A stretch of DNA of 64,000 nt from Nevskia ramosa DSM 11499 (GCF_000420645.1 NZ_ATVI01000009.1:233134-297133), one strand, 5' to 3'; counted from the first letter of the stretch, positions 56,062 to 64,000 are shown. The notes: generated by a model not told the origin, from the sequence alone. Made by a program: numbers and translations.

Positions 56062-58869
56062 GTGAAACAAGCGATACCACACCGGCGCAAGCTGGGCAGC
56101 GTGGCTACCGCGATCGCGATGACGACAGTCGTCGCGTTTGCCGGTGTTGCGCCGTCCCCGGTTGAAGCTGGACCGCTGACCAATCTGCTGGGCGGAGGCG
56201 GCACCGCGACTGGCACCACCCAGGACGACGGCCCGCTGAAGAAACTGCTCAGCCCGCGCGACAACACGCCAGCCGCCGGTGCACCGGCCGCGATCAACAA
56301 GTACACGAACAAGGTCATTCCGAACGGTTCGGTGTTGCTGGTCTGGACCGGTGACGGCTGCTCGACCCCGGTTTGCAACCCGCAGACCAGCCAGGACTTC
56401 ATGGCCGTGCTCGATGCCGAGCCGAACTCGACGACCTACGGCAACGTGATCTGGACCGCCGAGCTGCCGAAGGTGATCCTGTCGAACATCCTGCCGGGCG
56501 GCCCGCTGGGCGGCGCCTCGTCGGATTCGCACAACGATCCGCATCACATGCTCAGCTACACGTCCTACATCTCGGGCGGTGGCGACGGTCTCACCAAGGG
56601 TCGCAAGTACCAGTTTGCTGGCGGCGTCATCTCGAAGAACGTGTTCCGCTTCGACGTGACCTCGGTCCGCTCGATCGGCAAGGCCGACCTCGCGGTCTGC
56701 GGCACGCAGGTGCGTCGTTCGTCGCTGACCGATGATTTCGTGGTCATGCCGTCGACGACGGGCAACCACAAGATCCTCTACACCTACATGTCGAACTACG
56801 TGTACGGGCCAGGCGGCTCGGTCACCGAAATCGAACCGGATCGCGTGGCGCCCACCCTGCTCGGAACCTGCCTGGCCACAGCCCCTGCCGTGCTGCCGCT
56901 GCTGGAATCGGTACAGGTCGGCGGTCTGATCGGCAACATTCCCGGTCTGATCACCGACGACACCAATCTGCTCGGCCACACCGGCATCACCGAATACGGT
57001 GCCGCCGTGCGTGCCAACCAGCCGCGCAACCCGACCAACTACACGAGCTACCCGGATCTTCGTCCGCAGCGCCGCTACAACCAGGGCGTGTTCTATCTCG
57101 GCAATGACGATGTCGGCATCGAAGCGCTGCCGCACGGCATGGCGCTGACCTATGACGGTAAGTACCTCGTGTCGTCCGACTACGCCGTGGCGGCGTCGAT
57201 CGGTGCCTCGGCCATCAACGGTGCGCTGATCGGCATCTGCAACCAGGGTGGTGGTTCCAATGGCGATCGCGCGGCGGGTCCGCTCGGCGTCTGCGGTTCG
57301 ACCTTCGGCAGCTCGGTGCGTGTCTTCGAGACCAGCGGCCGCTACAAGCGTGGCAACACCCGCGATTCGCTGAAGGAAGCGAACGTGTACGACTCGAACC
57401 CGTATGTCCGCTCGGTTTCGGCCGTGCCGGATGGTCCGCGTGAAGAGTTCGTGCTGTTCCACGAAGAGAACGAAGGCCTGATGCCGTTCGGTCTGCCGCA
57501 CCAGTCGCATCACTGCAAGAACCAGAAGGGTTGGGTCGACAACGGTGATCCGAGCTATGACCGTGCGATCACGCCGGCTGGCCTGGTAGCCAACGCGAAC
57601 TCGGCGGTCGATATCGAAGACTGCTCGCCGACCAGCCCGGAATACGTGCCGCATGACGGTGCGTTCTCCGGCGCCATGTGCGGCGGTGTTCTGTACTACA
57701 GCCCGGACATCCGTCTTTCCGGCAAGCAGACCAACGTGTTCGGCGGCAAGGGTCCTTACTGGCGTGCGGTCTATGACGTTGGTCCGTGCCCGGGTGTTTC
57801 GTACTTCAACCTTTCGGACGACGATCGCTTCCTGATCCAGCCGATTGCCGGTATCGAAAGCCCGGCGTCGATCGATCCGGCCGGTGCGGCGGAATTCGAT
57901 CGTGACTATCCGCGTGAACACAGCCGTCGCGTGCTGACCGTGGACATCCGTCCGCTGCTCGCGAAGGGCCGTGCCAACACGCCGGCCACGGCGATCAAGT
58001 GCGACTTCCCGCCGCCTGACCGCGCTCGTCTGTCGAAGAGCTCGCTCGGTGCTGTCGCAACGCGTGCTGATCTGTCGGGTGGCATCTCCGGCAAGTTCAA
58101 CATTCTCAAGCACAACAACGAAGCCGATGACTGCCCGCGTATTCGCGGCGCCGTTGGCCAGTTCGAGAATGGCCCGACTGGCCTGGGCAGCCCGACGACC
58201 TTGTCGTCGAACAGCACCCAGCGCGGCGTCGGCTATGTCCGCGAAGCGCAGCTGATCCAGGAAGTGCTGGCAGTGAATCTGGGCGGCATTCTGCTGGATG
58301 GCACCAAGACCGGCGGCGAACCGTCCGGTACGGGTGGCACCCCTGGCAGCGGCAACCTCAACAGCCTGCAGAACATGCACACGCATGGTGGTCCGCATTT
58401 CACGGTCATCGACCGTGTCGGCTATCAGAAGACGCCGAGCAATGAAGGCGGCTACATGGATCTGACCCCGAAGGACAATGGTTCGGGTCTGGGCGTGCCG
58501 CGTGATGCCGTGGTTGGCGGCGCACCGGCACAGGGCGTGCAGCGTTACGCCTTCATCCAGTACTTCGTCGAACTGAACCATGTCCCGGGTCCGGGCACCG
58601 GTTCGGATGGCGATCGCACCATTTGCGTGGGCAAGTACGACCGCCGCACCGGCGCCACCGTGCTCGACACCAGCTTCACCGATGAGCTGCTCGGCACGCC
58701 GTGCATCGACTTCGACTCCGCTGCCCGTGACGACTGGTACTGGCCAGGCGCCCGCGGCAAGAAGGGTACGGCGAAGCCGCATGCCGCGGTGTTCGAGCGT
58801 GACGGTGCTGCGCTGTTCGGCCCGGGCTACTACCCGGCCGCGCCGCTCGATCTCGATGGCTCGAAGTAA
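56062..58869 (+). CDS. Large secreted beta-propeller-like protein, distant SBP56/methanethiol oxidase resemblance
   Basis: The protein is about 935 residues with a signal peptide (basic start, then ATAIAMTTVVAFAGVAPSPV) and repeated beta-blade-like segments. Local features resemble SBP56/methanethiol oxidase proteins: NGSVLLVWTG, DFMAVLDAEPNSTTYGNVIW, a paired histidine in SHNDPHHML at the place of the SBP56 HH motif, PHGMALTYDGKYLVSSDYAV and FNLSDDDRFLIQPI. Twelve or more cysteines and many His residues are present. SBP56-type enzymes need copper, which would fit the mbnPH neighbours. The GTG at 56062 is favoured by GGGAG 8 bp upstream; ATG codons at 56047 and 56023 are alternatives. Codon use with many GGT/CGT/TTC choices suggests high expression. 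The resemblance is weak and function is not established. Confidence 0.55.
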   Translation: MKQAIPHRRKLGSVATAIAMTTVVAFAGVAPSPVEAGPLTNLLGGGGTATGTTQDDGPLKKLLSPRDNTPAAGAPAAINKYTNKVIPNGSVLLVWTGDGCSTPVCNPQTSQDFMAVLDAEPNSTTYGNVIWTAELPKVILSNILPGGPLGGASSDSHNDPHHMLSYTSYISGGGDGLTKGRKYQFAGGVISKNVFRFDVTSVRSIGKADLAVCGTQVRRSSLTDDFVVMPSTTGNHKILYTYMSNYVYGPGGSVTEIEPDRVAPTLLGTCLATAPAVLPLLESVQVGGLIGNIPGLITDDTNLLGHTGITEYGAAVRANQPRNPTNYTSYPDLRPQRRYNQGVFYLGNDDVGIEALPHGMALTYDGKYLVSSDYAVAASIGASAINGALIGICNQGGGSNGDRAAGPLGVCGSTFGSSVRVFETSGRYKRGNTRDSLKEANVYDSNPYVRSVSAVPDGPREEFVLFHEENEGLMPFGLPHQSHHCKNQKGWVDNGDPSYDRAITPAGLVANANSAVDIEDCSPTSPEYVPHDGAFSGAMCGGVLYYSPDIRLSGKQTNVFGGKGPYWRAVYDVGPCPGVSYFNLSDDDRFLIQPIAGIESPASIDPAGAAEFDRDYPREHSRRVLTVDIRPLLAKGRANTPATAIKCDFPPPDRARLSKSSLGAVATRADLSGGISGKFNILKHNNEADDCPRIRGAVGQFENGPTGLGSPTTLSSNSTQRGVGYVREAQLIQEVLAVNLGGILLDGTKTGGEPSGTGGTPGSGNLNSLQNMHTHGGPHFTVIDRVGYQKTPSNEGGYMDLTPKDNGSGLGVPRDAVVGGAPAQGVQRYAFIQYFVELNHVPGPGTGSDGDRTICVGKYDRRTGATVLDTSFTDELLGTPCIDFDSAARDDWYWPGARGKKGTAKPHAAVFERDGAALFGPGYYPAAPLDLDGSK

Positions 58870-58878
58870 GTGATGTCT

Positions 58879-58988
58879 CCTTCCCCCGTGCTTTACGGGG
58901 GAAGGCAGGGAAGGGGGCGGTTGGCCGCAGCGCATAGGTCAACCGCCCCCACCCAACCCTCCCCCGCGTGCGGGGGAGGGCTTCTTTT
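58879..58988. terminator. Three tandem GC hairpins ending in a T-rich tract
   Basis: Three perfect 11-bp stems follow one another: CCTTCCCCCGT/ACGGGGGAAGG (58879-58905), GGGGGCGGTTG/CAACCGCCCCC (58913-58950) and CCCTCCCCCGC/GCGGGGGAGGG (58957-58980), the last followed by CTTCTTTT. The last has the form of an intrinsic terminator. The first and third resemble dispersed intergenic palindromes. Confidence 0.75.
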
Positions 58989-59015
58989 ATTGACCGTTAC
59001 TGGAGCACCACAACG

Positions 59016-59942
59016 ATGTCGCAGTTGCCAAGTTCCCGATTCAAGCGTGCGTTCGTCGCCGCCAGCTTCTTTGCTGTTACCGCTGCTGTTGTGCCGGTGT
59101 CCGCCGACCAGAAATCTGCCCAGAACTCTGCCTCGTCGCCCGATGGCGGTCTCGCCGTCGATGTCACCGTCAACGGCCGTCCCATTACCCGGAATCACAT
59201 CACCCTGATGGGTTCCAATTTCACCGAAGACAAGAAGGCGCCAGGGCCGGAAGCCCAGGCTGCTGCCCGTCTCGAACTGATCACCCAGGAAGTGCTTGCC
59301 CAGGCCGCCCTCAAGGAAGGCCTCGACAAGCAGGGCATCGTCGCCGACCAGATCGCGTTCCAGGAACGCTCGATCCTGTCGCGTGCCTACCTCGAGGATT
59401 ACTTCGCGAAGAACCCGGTCACCGATGAATCGCTGAAGGTCGCCTACGACGCCAACGTCGCCAGCGGCAAGATCGTCGAGTACAAGGTGCGCCACATCCT
59501 GGTCAGCGATCTGTCGCAGGCCGACGCGATCATTGCCCGCCTGAACAAGGGCGAGGATTTCGTTGCCGTCGCCAAGGTCGAAACGCTCGATCCAGGCGGC
59601 CAGAACAACGGCGGTGATCTCGGCTGGTTCCGGCCGGACATCTTCGTCGACAGCAACTTCGCCAATGCCGTTGTCGCGCTGAAGAAGGGCGCCATCAGCA
59701 AGGATGCGGTACGCAGCCGTTTCGGCTGGCATGTGATCAAGGTCGAGGATGGTCCGCGTCCGGTCGCCAATCCCGGCAAGTTCGACACGCTTGACGATCC
59801 GATCAAGAGCGCACTGCGCCAGCGCGCCGTGCAGGCCAAGCTCGAAGCGGTGACCGCTGCCCTGACGGCGAAAGCAAAGATCGCCGGCCCTGGGCTCGCA
59901 GCGACCACGCCGGCCGGCAGCAAGGGCAAGAGCGCGCCCTGA
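59016..59942 (+). CDS. Periplasmic parvulin-type peptidyl-prolyl isomerase
   Basis: This 308-residue protein has a signal peptide (FKRAFVAASFFAVTAAVVPVSA) and a SurA-like N-terminal helical chaperone region with AARLELITQEVLAQAALKEGL. A PpiC/parvulin domain (about 165-260) has KVRHILVSDLSQADAIIARLN, NNGGDLGWF and RFGWHVIKVEDG. It catalyses proline isomerisation on exported proteins. The ATG at 59016 follows GGAG at 59002-59005. Standing next to the large secreted propeller-like protein, it may be its dedicated folding helper. The C-terminus is lysine/alanine rich. Confidence 0.85.
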   Translation: MSQLPSSRFKRAFVAASFFAVTAAVVPVSADQKSAQNSASSPDGGLAVDVTVNGRPITRNHITLMGSNFTEDKKAPGPEAQAAARLELITQEVLAQAALKEGLDKQGIVADQIAFQERSILSRAYLEDYFAKNPVTDESLKVAYDANVASGKIVEYKVRHILVSDLSQADAIIARLNKGEDFVAVAKVETLDPGGQNNGGDLGWFRPDIFVDSNFANAVVALKKGAISKDAVRSRFGWHVIKVEDGPRPVANPGKFDTLDDPIKSALRQRAVQAKLEAVTAALTAKAKIAGPGLAATTPAGSKGKSAP

Positions 59943-60022
59943 TAGCGCCCCGGGCGTTGCAGATACAACGCCAGAAAGACCATAAGCCAGAAAGACATAA
60001 GAAATTTCGAGGAAGACCACCG

Positions 60023-60730
60023 ATGATTCTCAACAAGACCGCATTCCCATTCGCGCTGGCCGCCTCGCTGCTGCTGTCGGCCTGCGCCCAGCAGGCGGCG
60101 AAGCCCGAGGCTGCCGCTGTCGCCGCAGTTGATCCGGCCACCACGCCGCCGACGCTCGATACGCTTGAAATCGCCAAGCTGTCCGCCGAGGACCGCATCG
60201 GCCTGACCGTGCACTTCGCGCGCATCGGCGATCTCGATGGCCTGAAGCGGATGCTCGACGCCGGCGCCGACGTCAACGGCCGCGACACGCTTGACCAGAC
60301 GCCGCTGATCGCCGCCGTCAGCCAGGATTCGCTGCCTGCCGTCGAAGCGGTGCTGAAGCGTGGCGCCTCGGTGGACATCGTCGACAAGGCGGGCTGGTCG
60401 CCGCTGCACTTCGCGACCTTCTTCTCCGCCGACACCACGGTGATGAAGGCCCTGCTCGATGCCGGCGCCAACGTCAACGCCCAGAACGACCGTGGCATTA
60501 CCTCGCTGTACTTCGCCGCCGCCACCGGCCACGAAGCGCAGGTGAAGTTCCTGCTCGAACACGGCGCCGATCGCTCGATCGCCTCGAAGGCGGGCTGGAC
60601 GCCGCTGCGCATCACCAAGGTCAAGGGCATCGAAAGTGTTGCCAAGCTGCTTGATCCGGAAGGTAAGGGCGAGGCCGCGCCGGTGAGCAAGGCTGACGTG
60701 CCGGCATCGAAGACGACCGGCGGTTCCTGA
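60023..60730 (+). CDS. Ankyrin-repeat lipoprotein
   Basis: This 235-residue protein has a lipoprotein signal (LLLSAC) and four or more ankyrin repeats starting near residue 60 (GDLDGLKRMLDAGADVNGRD, TPLIAAVSQDSLPAVEAVLKRG, WSPLHFATFFSADTTVMKALLD, GATGHEAQVKFLLEHGAD). It would bind a protein partner in the periplasm. A GAGGA at 60009-60013 supports the ATG at 60023; an upstream in-frame start exists. It lies between the parvulin and two RND adaptors on the same strand and may hold them or the propeller protein together. The mature N-terminus is Ala/Pro rich. Confidence 0.8.
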   Translation: MILNKTAFPFALAASLLLSACAQQAAKPEAAAVAAVDPATTPPTLDTLEIAKLSAEDRIGLTVHFARIGDLDGLKRMLDAGADVNGRDTLDQTPLIAAVSQDSLPAVEAVLKRGASVDIVDKAGWSPLHFATFFSADTTVMKALLDAGANVNAQNDRGITSLYFAAATGHEAQVKFLLEHGADRSIASKAGWTPLRITKVKGIESVAKLLDPEGKGEAAPVSKADVPASKTTGGS

Positions 60731-60737
60731 GTTTCCG

Positions 60738-61631
60738 ATGCAGCCGCTTCGGGATCGTGTCGTGGCTGTGCTGCCGAGCTTGTTGTTGGCGCTGACCGCG
60801 GCTGCGCCGGCCGCGTTGCTGGCACATGAAGGCCATGAGCACGAGGAGCCGCACGCGGTAAGCGCGCCTGGGCCGGAGGCCAGCCATCCGCTGCCTGTGC
60901 CGGCGGCCTCCGCTGCGGTGCCTGGCTTGCCGGCGCGGGTGATCGCCGATCCGCGGCGCACCCTGGTCGTGGCGGCACCTCAGGCTGGTGCCGTGATGGC
61001 GCCCGCGGGTGGCTTTCCGCTCGCCGGCCGCTTGCTGAAAGCCGGTGAAGTGATCGCGCGGCTGCAGCCCACCGTAGCCCAGCCGGTACGCCGTGATCTG
61101 GAACGGCAACTGGCGGATGCCCATCGCGATACCGGCATCGGCGCTCTGCAGATCGATCGCTATGGCATCGAAGTGCATAACTTCGATGTCGCGCTGCCGA
61201 CCCAGACCTTGCAGATCATCACCGACTATCACGCTGCTCAGGCGCGTCAGTCGCAGCTGGAGCAGAGCCTGTCCACCAGCATCGACATCGCCGCGCCGCG
61301 TGGCGGCCGCCTGCTCAGAGTGGAAGCGGCGAGCGGCCGTCAGTACGCGCCGGGCGAAACCCTGTTCGTGGTCCAGGCCGATGACGGTCTGGCGATCGAA
61401 GCCCGCTACGTCGACACCGATCTCGTTGCACCCGAACAGGCTGTGGCGCTGCTCGACGATGGCCGGCAACTGCCGCTGCGTCGCCTGAGCAGCGGCTACG
61501 ACAGCGCACAGCGGGCGCAGGTGGTGCGCTATGCGCCGCTGGCGCATGACCCGCTGCTGCAGGTCAATCAACGCCTGCGTCTGCTGTTCGTGCAGACGCT
61601 TGCGAACAGCGCTGTTGGAGCCGTGCATTGA
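60738..61631 (+). CDS. RND-type periplasmic adaptor-like protein with His-rich leader
   Basis: This 297-residue protein has a signal peptide ending near AALLA followed by HEGHEHEEPH, the same leader as in the small membrane protein at 52129. It then has a biotinyl-lipoyl-like fold (PLAGRLLKAGEVIARLQP), a helical hairpin (VRRDLERQLADAHRD, ARQSQLEQSLS) and a beta-barrel region (DIAAPRGGRLLRVEAASG). This is the membrane-fusion/HlyD arrangement, but it is shorter than typical CusB. It begins 7 bp after the ankyrin gene. Its partner is probably the permease at 52666. Confidence 0.75.
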   Translation: MQPLRDRVVAVLPSLLLALTAAAPAALLAHEGHEHEEPHAVSAPGPEASHPLPVPAASAAVPGLPARVIADPRRTLVVAAPQAGAVMAPAGGFPLAGRLLKAGEVIARLQPTVAQPVRRDLERQLADAHRDTGIGALQIDRYGIEVHNFDVALPTQTLQIITDYHAAQARQSQLEQSLSTSIDIAAPRGGRLLRVEAASGRQYAPGETLFVVQADDGLAIEARYVDTDLVAPEQAVALLDDGRQLPLRRLSSGYDSAQRAQVVRYAPLAHDPLLQVNQRLRLLFVQTLANSAVGAVH

Positions 61632-62758
61632 ACCTCCGGCGCATTGCCGCGATCTCCGGCGTTCTGCTGCTCAGCACCGTGGCGCTGGCCCATGACGGCG
61701 AAGTGCATCGCGATCCGGCCGATGCCGCAGGCACGGTGCCGACTGCGCCCGTCGATCGACCGCAGCGTCTCGCCGACGGCAGCCTTCAGATTTCCAAGCC
61801 GATGCAGCGCCTGCTGAAGCTGCGTACCGAGCGCTGGTCGTCGACGAGCCTTGCCAGCGTGCAGACGCTGGTGGCAGAAGCGCGACCGCAACCCGAGTTC
61901 GCACTCGATGTGGTGGCGCCCGAGCGTGGCCGGCTCGAAGCTCCGGATGGCGGCTGGCTACAGCCGGGGCAGGCGGTCAAGACCGGTGACGTGCTCGCCT
62001 GGCTGCGCCCGCAACTGACGCAGCAGGAGATCGCCGATCGCCGCGCCAAGATCGCCACACTCGAACAGCAGCTGGTGATCATCGACGTCAATGTCGAGCG
62101 CCAGCAGATGCAGAGCGATGCGACGGTCGCTGCGGGCGGTTCGGCAGGCGGCAATATCTGGATCGAGAAGTACCTCGCCGATCGCGATGCGATGCGCGCC
62201 AATCGCGATCTGCTGGCGCAAAGCCTGTCCGATCGCCTGCCGCTGCGTGCCGCCGTCAGCGGCCGGGTGCTGTCCGTGCCGATCTCACCCGGCGCGATCG
62301 TCGAAGCCGGTCAGCCGTTGCTGCGACTGGCCGATCCGAATGCCGTGCAGTTCGTCGTCGTTCATCAGCAGGCTGGTCTGGCCGGGCGTATCGCTGCGGC
62401 TCATCTGGCAAATGGCCAGACGCTGCGCCTGCGCGGCGAAGAACCGCTCGCCGATGGCAGCGGCTGGCGCCTGCGTTTCGATGCGCCAGCGAGCGCAAGC
62501 CAGCTCGCCTCAGGCCAGATCGCCAGCCTGCGCGTCAGCCTGAAGCCGCTGCCGGGAACCGTGGCAGTGCCGCCGGGTGCCTGCGTGCGCAGCGATGAGG
62601 GCGGCGGCATCGTCTGGGTGCATCGCGAAGCCGAACGCTACGAAGCGCGCAAGCTTGCATCATGCAATGGCGACGGTGTACCAGCAGCAACACTGGCGCT
62701 GGTCGACGGTGACCGCATCGTCACCGAAGGGGCGGCGCTGCTCAGTCAGTACCGCTGA
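61628..62758 (+). CDS. RND-type periplasmic adaptor (membrane-fusion protein)
   Basis: This 376-residue protein has a signal peptide (MNLRRIAAISGVLLLSTVALA), then HDGEVHRDPAD. Its HlyD/CusB-like core includes GRLEAPDGGWLQPGQAVKTGDVLAWLRP, a coiled hairpin IADRRAKIATLEQQLVIIDVNVERQQMQ, the barrel SGRVLSVPISPGAIVEAGQPLLRLADPN and a C-terminal domain with VPPGACVRSDEGGGIVWVHRE. The start is a TTG at 61628 overlapping the previous stop (TTGA), with GGAG at 61617-61620. It would link the inner-membrane permease to an outer-membrane channel. Two adaptors in series suggest a heteromeric assembly. Confidence 0.82.
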   Translation: MNLRRIAAISGVLLLSTVALAHDGEVHRDPADAAGTVPTAPVDRPQRLADGSLQISKPMQRLLKLRTERWSSTSLASVQTLVAEARPQPEFALDVVAPERGRLEAPDGGWLQPGQAVKTGDVLAWLRPQLTQQEIADRRAKIATLEQQLVIIDVNVERQQMQSDATVAAGGSAGGNIWIEKYLADRDAMRANRDLLAQSLSDRLPLRAAVSGRVLSVPISPGAIVEAGQPLLRLADPNAVQFVVVHQQAGLAGRIAAAHLANGQTLRLRGEEPLADGSGWRLRFDAPASASQLASGQIASLRVSLKPLPGTVAVPPGACVRSDEGGGIVWVHREAERYEARKLASCNGDGVPAATLALVDGDRIVTEGAALLSQYR

Positions 62759-62759
62759 G

Positions 62760-62792
62760 GGCGAATCACCGCGTTCTGCGCGGTGATTCGCC
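62760..62792. terminator. Bidirectional hairpin after the adaptor gene
   Basis: GGCGAATCACCGCG-TTCTG-CGCGGTGATTCGCC is a perfect 14-bp stem lying between two convergent genes. There is no U-tract, so bidirectional termination is probable rather than certain. Confidence 0.65.
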
Positions 62793-62814
62793 GGGGTGAC
62801 GGTGCAAGGGTCCC

Positions 62815-63510
62815 CTAGGCCTTGGAGGCCGCCCGCGCCCGCTCGACGTCAGGGCTCAGATAGGTTCCCTCGGGAATCTCGCCAAGGCGGGACGAATGAA
62901 GCTGCTCGGTCGTGCAGCCGTAGAACTTCTGGAACTTCATGATCAACGGGCTCCACTTGTCGGGATCGATGCGGTCGGTCGTTCCCGCCATCAGCAGTTC
63001 CGGGTGCACGTGCACGCGCTGGATGCGGACCTCGAACACCTTGATCCCGACCTTCCACATCGGATCGTCGGCCATGAACCCGTTGGTGGCTGACAGCACC
63101 GCTTCCATCTGCACCGGGCATTCCAGCGCGCGCGGCGGCTGAACCGTTTCGCTGGGAACCGGCGTGAGCCCGGAGATTTCCCATTTGCTCTTCTCGTGGG
63201 TGTAGTTGCGCATCTGCTTGGCGGCCGGCACGGGATTGGATCCGGTCAGGCGAGCCAGTCGATCGACGTTTCCAACCTGCGCCGGAGACGGCAGATTGAG
63301 CACGCACTCGCCGGTTCGAATCAGGTTCTCGGTGTTCTTCGAACTCGCGTCGAGCCCGAGCATGCAGCGCCACCCGAGCCAGAACGCCGAGGACATCGGC
63401 GCGAGATTCGAGGTGCCGTCCTCGTTCGTCGTGCTGATCAACACGACGGGCGTGCCCCAGTAAAGAATCGCCGGCTCGACGCTGATGGTCTTGAGGTGTG
63501 TTGCATTCAT
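62815..63510 (-). CDS. Flavin reductase-like FMN-binding protein
   Basis: This 231-residue protein has the flavin-reductase/DIM6-NTAB fold with YWGTPVVLISTTNEDGTSNLAPMSSAFW, GECVLNLPSPAQVGNVDRLARLTG and KYGCTTEQLHSSRLGEIPEGTY-like segments near the C-terminus. Members bind FMN and either reduce flavins with NAD(P)H or act as FMN-dependent oxidoreductases. No oxygenase partner is adjacent. It is separated from the mbn block by a bidirectional hairpin and lies close to an insertion sequence. Confidence 0.8.
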   Translation of the reverse strand: MNATHLKTISVEPAILYWGTPVVLISTTNEDGTSNLAPMSSAFWLGWRCMLGLDASSKNTENLIRTGECVLNLPSPAQVGNVDRLARLTGSNPVPAAKQMRNYTHEKSKWEISGLTPVPSETVQPPRALECPVQMEAVLSATNGFMADDPMWKVGIKVFEVRIQRVHVHPELLMAGTTDRIDPDKWSPLIMKFQKFYGCTTEQLHSSRLGEIPEGTYLSPDVERARAASKA

Positions 63511-63683
63511 GGAAAGGCATCCGCTGTGGTGAAGGTTTCACCAGTCTGCGATCGCGAACGCGGCAACTCACTCCGAATCTTGCTGCGGTATTCGTCGAGG
63601 GTGCGCGCCCGGGGGCAACCTCCTTTGAAAGGCCTCAAGCATGATCAAACTTGGGTGCTCTGGTGTGGGGCCGGTTTCAGCCG

Positions 63684-64000
63684 AGACTGTGTGAAAACGT
63701 GGTGTGAAGTTTGCTGATTGTTATTCCGTCATTGTCGTGATGGAGTTGCCGATGAAGCGATTCATCGAAGGTGAGGATCGGTCTCAGAGTGTGCTGTTTC
63801 CTGAGCGACTCGATGACTACATTGGCGAGGACAACCCGGTTCGCGCTATCGATGCATTCGTTGAAGAGCTCGATCTCGCCGCTCTCGGCTTCGAGGGCGT
63901 ACACGCCGAGGAGACTGGCAGACCCGGTTACCACCCGTCGACGCTGCTGCGGATCTACATCTACGGATACATGAACCGCATCCAGTCGAGCCGGCGTCTG
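63684..64000 (+). mobile_element. Left end of an IS1182-like insertion sequence (truncated by the window)
   Basis: A candidate terminal inverted repeat begins AGACTGTGTGAAAACG near 63684, some 55 bp before a transposase start. The right end is beyond the window, so the pairing repeat and target-site duplication cannot be seen. Confidence 0.55.
63740..64000 (+). CDS. IS1182-like transposase (partial)
   Basis: The first 87 codons are visible: MELPMKRFIEGEDRSQSVLF, then PERLDDYIGEDNPVRAIDAFVEELD and a GYHPSTLLRIYIYGYMNRIQSSRR stretch, which is the typical N-terminus of IS1182/IS1380-like DDE transposases. An ATG at 63752 is an alternative start. The catalytic core lies outside the window. Confidence 0.8.
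   Translation, partial: MELPMKRFIEGEDRSQSVLFPERLDDYIGEDNPVRAIDAFVEELDLAALGFEGVHAEETGRPGYHPSTLLRIYIYGYMNRIQSSRRL

Noticed and set aside
55933..58935. 1000-codon open frame on the minus strand opposite the propeller-like gene
   Set aside because: The plus-strand frame has a signal peptide, a ribosome-binding site and protein-like motifs; the antisense translation is Arg/Val/Ala-rich and featureless.

Overview
This is a 64 kb stretch of GC-rich chromosome with long uninterrupted genes and tight ATGA-type overlaps. It looks like an environmental aerobic proteobacterium. A bo3-type quinol oxidase with a RegB/RegA pair, a box pathway and MbnP/MbnH genes would fit a Nevskiales/Solimonadaceae-type gammaproteobacterium or a betaproteobacterium, but this placement is an inference without any rRNA gene to test it. 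No rRNA, tRNA or CRISPR array was recognised.

Layout. 1-6.5 kb: aerobic benzoyl-CoA (box) cluster, with a truncated benzoate-CoA ligase divergent from boxR, then boxC, boxB and boxA. Three near-identical 14-bp TGCA-N6-TGCA elements lie in front of boxR and boxC. 6.5-15.4 kb: an MFS/MHS transporter, the cyoABCD-SURF1 operon running into a RegB/RegA-like redox two-component system, and a MaoC-like gene. 15.5-17.3 kb: accessory patch with an orphan hypothetical gene, repeat-rich non-coding DNA and a FitAB/VapBC-type toxin-antitoxin pair. 17.3-34.3 kb: a FixL/FixJ-like two-component system divergent from an acetophenone-carboxylase-like operon (apcABCD, then a medium-chain reductase and apcE), followed by a CobW-type GTPase, a BKACE-type beta-keto acid cleavage enzyme, an MFS carrier, a serine hydrolase and a DUF1330 protein. 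34.5-40 kb: secreted hydrolases (pectinacetylesterase-like, GlpQ-like, Calx-beta plus 5'-nucleotidase). 40-50 kb: two acyl-CoA synthetases, a cyclase-family hydrolase, OpgC-like acyltransferase, MpaB-like protein, TetR regulator, epoxide-hydrolase-like protein and a succinate-semialdehyde-type dehydrogenase. 50.2-62.8 kb: a metal-related block with MbnP, di-heme MbnH, a His-rich membrane protein, an RND permease, a large secreted beta-propeller-like protein, a parvulin, an ankyrin lipoprotein and two periplasmic adaptors. 62.8-64 kb: a flavin reductase-like gene and the left end of an IS1182-like element.

How the genes may work together. The most striking reading is a linked aromatic-ketone route. 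The ATP-dependent ketone carboxylase would make a benzoylacetate-type beta-keto acid. The BKACE enzyme could exchange it with acetyl-CoA to give benzoyl-CoA plus acetoacetate, and the neighbouring box enzymes would epoxidise and open the ring. This would bypass the benzoylacetate-CoA ligase and thiolase used in the known anaerobic pathway. The second candidate system is the MbnPH-RND-propeller block, which looks like a copper handling or cuproenzyme maturation unit. Both are inferences from gene content and order.
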